DNA of 37,252 nt from Actinomycetaceae bacterium. Lineage in GTDB: Bacteria > Actinomycetota > Actinomycetes > Actinomycetales > Actinomycetaceae. Under the pieces are notes generated by a model, which saw nothing but the letters and a program-made list of their open reading frames with translations, ran no database searches and was not told the origin of the DNA. Both the position numbers and the translations under genes were made by a program. This document shows, in pieces, positions 34,596-37,252 of this stretch. The stretch is from the NCBI GenBank assembly GCA_017934115.1, contig JAGBKC010000011.1, positions 1 to 37,252 on the forward strand, given 5' to 3'. The first letter of the stretch is position 1; each line of letters opens with the position of its first letter.

Positions 34596-35248
34596 CACAC
34601 ATTATTGACCTGAATATCAAAGAAAAAATATATACAAAAAAACGCACAACACTTCACCTGCTTCGCGATTTCACACTTCAGATCCAGCAAGGCGAAACAA
34701 TTGCTATTCTCGGCGAATCTGGCAGTGGAAAAAGCACATTACTCAATATACTTGGACTTTTAGATACACAATATTCAGGAAGATATTCCCTGTACAATAC
34801 TGATGTAAAAACCCTATCTGTTAATACACGAGCACAATGGAGAAATGAAAAAATTGGATTTGTCCTGCAAGAATCTACGCTCATACATTCAATGTCCATA
34901 AAAGATAACATTACTTTACCACTGCTATATTCACAAAAAAAATATCCATCTCAACAATGGTATGAAGAAATAGTAGAAACCTTGGACATTACTCATATTT
35001 TAGATAAGAAACCCTTGGAATGTTCTGGAGGAGAAAAATCGAGAGTCTCCTTTGCTCGAGGAATCATCATGGATCCACCTCTTATTCTCAGCGATGAACC
35101 AACAGCATCTCTTGATACGAAAAATAGGAACAAACTTATGTCACTTCTTTTCGACAGAAATAAAAACAAAGGCACAACGCTTGTTACTGTCACACACGAT
35201 GAAAATACTGCCGATCTTCATGGGAGAAAAATCCATATATATCGATAA
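34592..35248 (+). CDS. ABC transporter ATP-binding protein, bacteriocin locus 2
   Basis: A 218-residue ATPase of the MacB/LolD class: Walker A GESGSGKSTLLNILGLL, VLQESTLIHSMSI, signature CSGGEKSRVSFARGI, Walker B LILSDEPTASLDTKN, switch VTHDENTADLHG. AGGAG precedes the ATG at 34592, which overlaps the permease stop (ATGA). The longer frame starting at 34481 lies inside the permease gene and is not credible. It is the counterpart of the ATPase at 24140-24829 and ends the second locus. Confidence 0.92.
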   Translation: MTHIIDLNIKEKIYTKKRTTLHLLRDFTLQIQQGETIAILGESGSGKSTLLNILGLLDTQYSGRYSLYNTDVKTLSVNTRAQWRNEKIGFVLQESTLIHSMSIKDNITLPLLYSQKKYPSQQWYEEIVETLDITHILDKKPLECSGGEKSRVSFARGIIMDPPLILSDEPTASLDTKNRNKLMSLLFDRNKNKGTTLVTVTHDENTADLHGRKIHIYR

Positions 35249-35280
35249 AAGCCGTTTTCATACATAAATACATATCGGAA

Positions 35281-35303
35281 CACGATATTTCTTCCTTATC
35301 GTG
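35281..35303. repeat. Short hairpin between convergent genes
   Basis: CACGATA (35281-35287), 9-nt loop, TATCGTG (35297-35303). It sits in the 80-bp gap between the convergent ATPase genes of locus 2 and the third ABC system. There is no T-run on either side, so termination is only possible, not shown. Confidence 0.4.
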
Positions 35304-35328
35304 CAGTCTGTAACTTCTTTAATCACCA

Positions 35329-35979
35329 TTATTCTTGCACCTTTTTTAGTACACTCAAGACAAATGGGGCACTAAAAGAAAACGGTGTATCTGTTAAGGA
35401 TAATTCTTTTGGAAGATGATGAGAAGTAATAAGAATAAGAGAATTACGGCTGCGTTCCATCAATTCCTCTATCATCACAGAAACAGATCCAACATCAACT
35501 CCATCGAACGGTTCATCCAAACACCATATATCTCGTCGCGATGCCAAATTACAAACAAACCACGCTTTTTTTAATGTCCCTGTCGACAAAACTTCAGGAA
35601 CTTTATCGATATGCTCTGACAGCGAGAGTTTATCTGCCATACCCATTAAAACTTTGCGGTCACATCCAAAACGCTGGCCATACAGATAAAAATGATCTGC
35701 CAAAGTTACTCCAGGAACAAGTGCAGGTTGACTGCGCATCAATGCAAAGTGAGAGCTAATATCGCCAGAAACAAAAGGCTCCCCACCTATTTCCATAGAA
35801 CCGGACCACATCTGCACATACCCAGCAAAAACTTCAAAAAGTGTTGATTTTCCAGAACCATTAGGAGCTGCTAAATGAAATAGACCAGGCCCTTTCACAT
35901 ACCCAGAAACTCCATTGAGAACAGGTTCTTCTTTCCAGTATCCGCTAACAATATTATCGAAATAGATAGTCAAGTTCAT
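35329..35979 (-). CDS. ABC transporter ATP-binding protein with degenerate signature
   Basis: A 216-residue ATPase with Walker A APNGSGKST and Walker B IWCLDEPFDGVD. The signature normally LSGGQ reads LSTGTLKKAW here (Thr in place of the first Gly, Thr in place of Gln). The D-loop region GVDVGSV and switch His (TSHHLPKE) are present. It resembles CcmA/NatA-like ATPases of exporters. Its ATG follows the permease stop by one base, so the two are coupled. Substrate is unknown; its place beside two bacteriocin loci suggests resistance or export of a peptide, but this is a guess. Confidence 0.8.
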   Translation of the reverse strand: MNLTIYFDNIVSGYWKEEPVLNGVSGYVKGPGLFHLAAPNGSGKSTLFEVFAGYVQMWSGSMEIGGEPFVSGDISSHFALMRSQPALVPGVTLADHFYLYGQRFGCDRKVLMGMADKLSLSEHIDKVPEVLSTGTLKKAWFVCNLASRRDIWCLDEPFDGVDVGSVSVMIEELMERSRNSLILITSHHLPKELSLTDTPFSFSAPFVLSVLKKVQE

Positions 35980-35980
35980 A

Positions 35981-37225
35981 TCAATCCCACCTCACCATGG
36001 GTTTGCGCACCGATAGTCTGTTTTTTAGCATCCACACGTATACACTTATCAAGATCAATATATACACACCTCCAAGAGCTAACTGAATATTCACAATCTC
36101 CCATCCCACAACACATATAACAGTCTGGATAAGAGAGGCAACCATAATCTTTGTCTCGCTAACACTTAAAACTTCACCTCTAGCAATAGCAACATCAGAA
36201 AGCAGACTTGCAAAAAGAATAACCAAGAAAGCCATTCCAAAAAGTACAACGCTACCACTGACCACATACACATACATAAAAAACGAAATAAAAGCATATG
36301 GCACACTCTTCATAAGAAAAACAATGCAATGCTGCCACGCAATATCTTTCCAATCGCCACTTAATTCATACCAATGTCTGATTCGCATCAATGATATATG
36401 AATAGATGTAGGGAAAATATATATCTGAAAAAATGTCATGATAGAAAACAAAAGAAGTATCTGAGCATAGTGATTCACATCATTAGTAAAGGGTAGACGT
36501 AGCACAAAAAAGGTTGATGCACCTACAACAATAATCTTCATTTGTTTGCTGGTAAGTACATTCACGACTTCATCTCGTGAACTCATTGGAAAGATAAAAT
36601 CCCACCTGCGCGTTACTACACGTTTTGTTTGTGCCTTATAGACACCCGAGACTCGTCCATGCGATAAAAAATATATTCCTACCATGCACACAAAAAATAT
36701 TAAGATCAATACAACGACAAGTCCAACATCATGGCGAACTATCCACACAACACTTTCTTTTATCATTATCGGAGAAGAATATGAATATAAAAAAGACAGA
36801 ACAAAACGAAACACAATACCTAAAATAACCCCAACAACTACATACGAAAAAAGAAGAAAACCAACCTTTTTGCGTTTGATATCAATAAACCTTAAACGCC
36901 ACGTTTCTACACATATTCGCCCAGCCTCTACACACATCCCTATACATAAAATAACGAATGCCAAAATATGTTCAGAAAACGTATAGCCATCATATATAAA
37001 TGTAACAATTAAAGGCGTAAAAGAAATAATATACAAAGGCAATCGCGGGATAAAATAATGAGTTAATACAATCATTTCCACAGGAATATGAAGGGACTGC
37101 CATATTTTATAATCGTAACGAAGCGTAACTTCATCTGTTCGCATAACACCTACTATGCGAACAACAGAACTTAACAATAATAAAAGAATAGGCAACGCGA
37201 CAACAATAATAAAATAAACAGCATT
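35981..37225 (-). CDS. Polytopic membrane protein, ABC permease partner
   Basis: About 414 residues with roughly ten hydrophobic segments and short loops, including FLLFSYVVVGVILGIVFRFV, VVVLILIFFVCMVGIYFL and YVVSGSVVLFGMAFLVILF. I do not recognise a specific family. Its coupling to the ATPase gene downstream (TGA-T-ATG) makes it the membrane part of an exporter. I place the start at the ATG at 37225 (MLFILLLLFALP), which has GAAGG at good spacing; a shorter version would start at a TTG at 37195. The frame has a TAA at 37229-37231, so the coding region is complete. The seven sense codons before this stop may be the end of a further gene beyond the window edge. Confidence 0.72.
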   Translation of the reverse strand, partial: NAVYFIIVVALPILLLLLSSVVRIVGVMRTDEVTLRYDYKIWQSLHIPVEMIVLTHYFIPRLPLYIISFTPLIVTFIYDGYTFSEHILAFVILCIGMCVEAGRICVETWRLRFIDIKRKKVGFLLFSYVVVGVILGIVFRFVLSFLYSYSSPIMIKESVVWIVRHDVGLVVVLILIFFVCMVGIYFLSHGRVSGVYKAQTKRVVTRRWDFIFPMSSRDEVVNVLTSKQMKIIVVGASTFFVLRLPFTNDVNHYAQILLLFSIMTFFQIYIFPTSIHISLMRIRHWYELSGDWKDIAWQHCIVFLMKSVPYAFISFFMYVYVVSGSVVLFGMAFLVILFASLLSDVAIARGEVLSVSETKIMVASLIQTVICVVGWEIVNIQLALGGVYILILISVYVWMLKNRLSVRKPMVRWD

Positions 37226-37252
37226 CGTTACACCTTCAGCCCCATCATTAAA

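Noticed and set aside
37229-37252. Possible 3' end of a further minus-strand gene (seven codons and TAA)
   Set aside because: Too short to support; it is only open sequence at the window edge, although its place just before a coupled permease gene makes it plausible.
1-37252. CRISPR arrays, insertion sequences, integrases or prophage genes
   Set aside because: I looked for repeated spacers, transposase motifs and tRNA-border direct repeats and saw none in this window.

Overview
The window comes from a Gram-positive actinobacterium of fairly low GC content, most like the Actinomycetaceae. Sequence evidence for this includes a CarD-IspD-IspF cluster, a DUF3073 protein, an rsmI/pmt divergent pair, a Glu-Asp-Phe tRNA array, and a sortase with a sortase substrate. 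The genus cannot be fixed from sequence alone.

Positions 1-9944 are mostly core metabolism on the minus strand: a partial conserved protein, a YdiJ-like FAD/Fe-S dehydrogenase, pyruvate phosphate dikinase (with a cluster of palindromes in its promoter), formate-tetrahydrofolate ligase, then carD-ispD-ispF transcribed together. Positions 10079-12634 hold a compact surface-fibre locus in the order class B sortase, FctA/Spy0128-like pilin, SipA-type signal-peptidase homologue. The last lacks both catalytic residues, as in streptococcal pilus loci. An MscS-type channel follows, then tRNA-Glu, tRNA-Asp and tRNA-Phe, and hemB.

Positions 16077-18604 hold two tandem paralogous secreted proteins. They share an N-terminal domain and an unusual aromatic C-terminal tail. 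Both have a TATAAAT box exactly 6 nt before the ATG, which suggests leaderless mRNAs. DUF3073, an RlmC-like rRNA methyltransferase, a complete polar amino acid ABC importer (lipoprotein, permease, ATPase) and an XRE-type regulator follow.

Positions 24140-37225 are AT-rich and hold two separate bacteriocin-like loci of lactococcin 972 type. Each has a small secreted Cys-free peptide, two membrane proteins and an ABC ATPase. They flank the conserved block rsmI / pmt / htrA. Each peptide gene carries a simple-sequence repeat in its promoter region: a 14-nt A/T run at 27468-27481 and a TG-repeat at 32453-32467. These could make expression phase-variable. A third ABC pair (ATPase with a degenerate signature plus a polytopic permease) closes the window.

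Start codons were chosen by ribosome-binding-site spacing and family N-termini, so several genes are shorter than the longest possible reading frame. Functions are from motif recognition only; no database search was possible.
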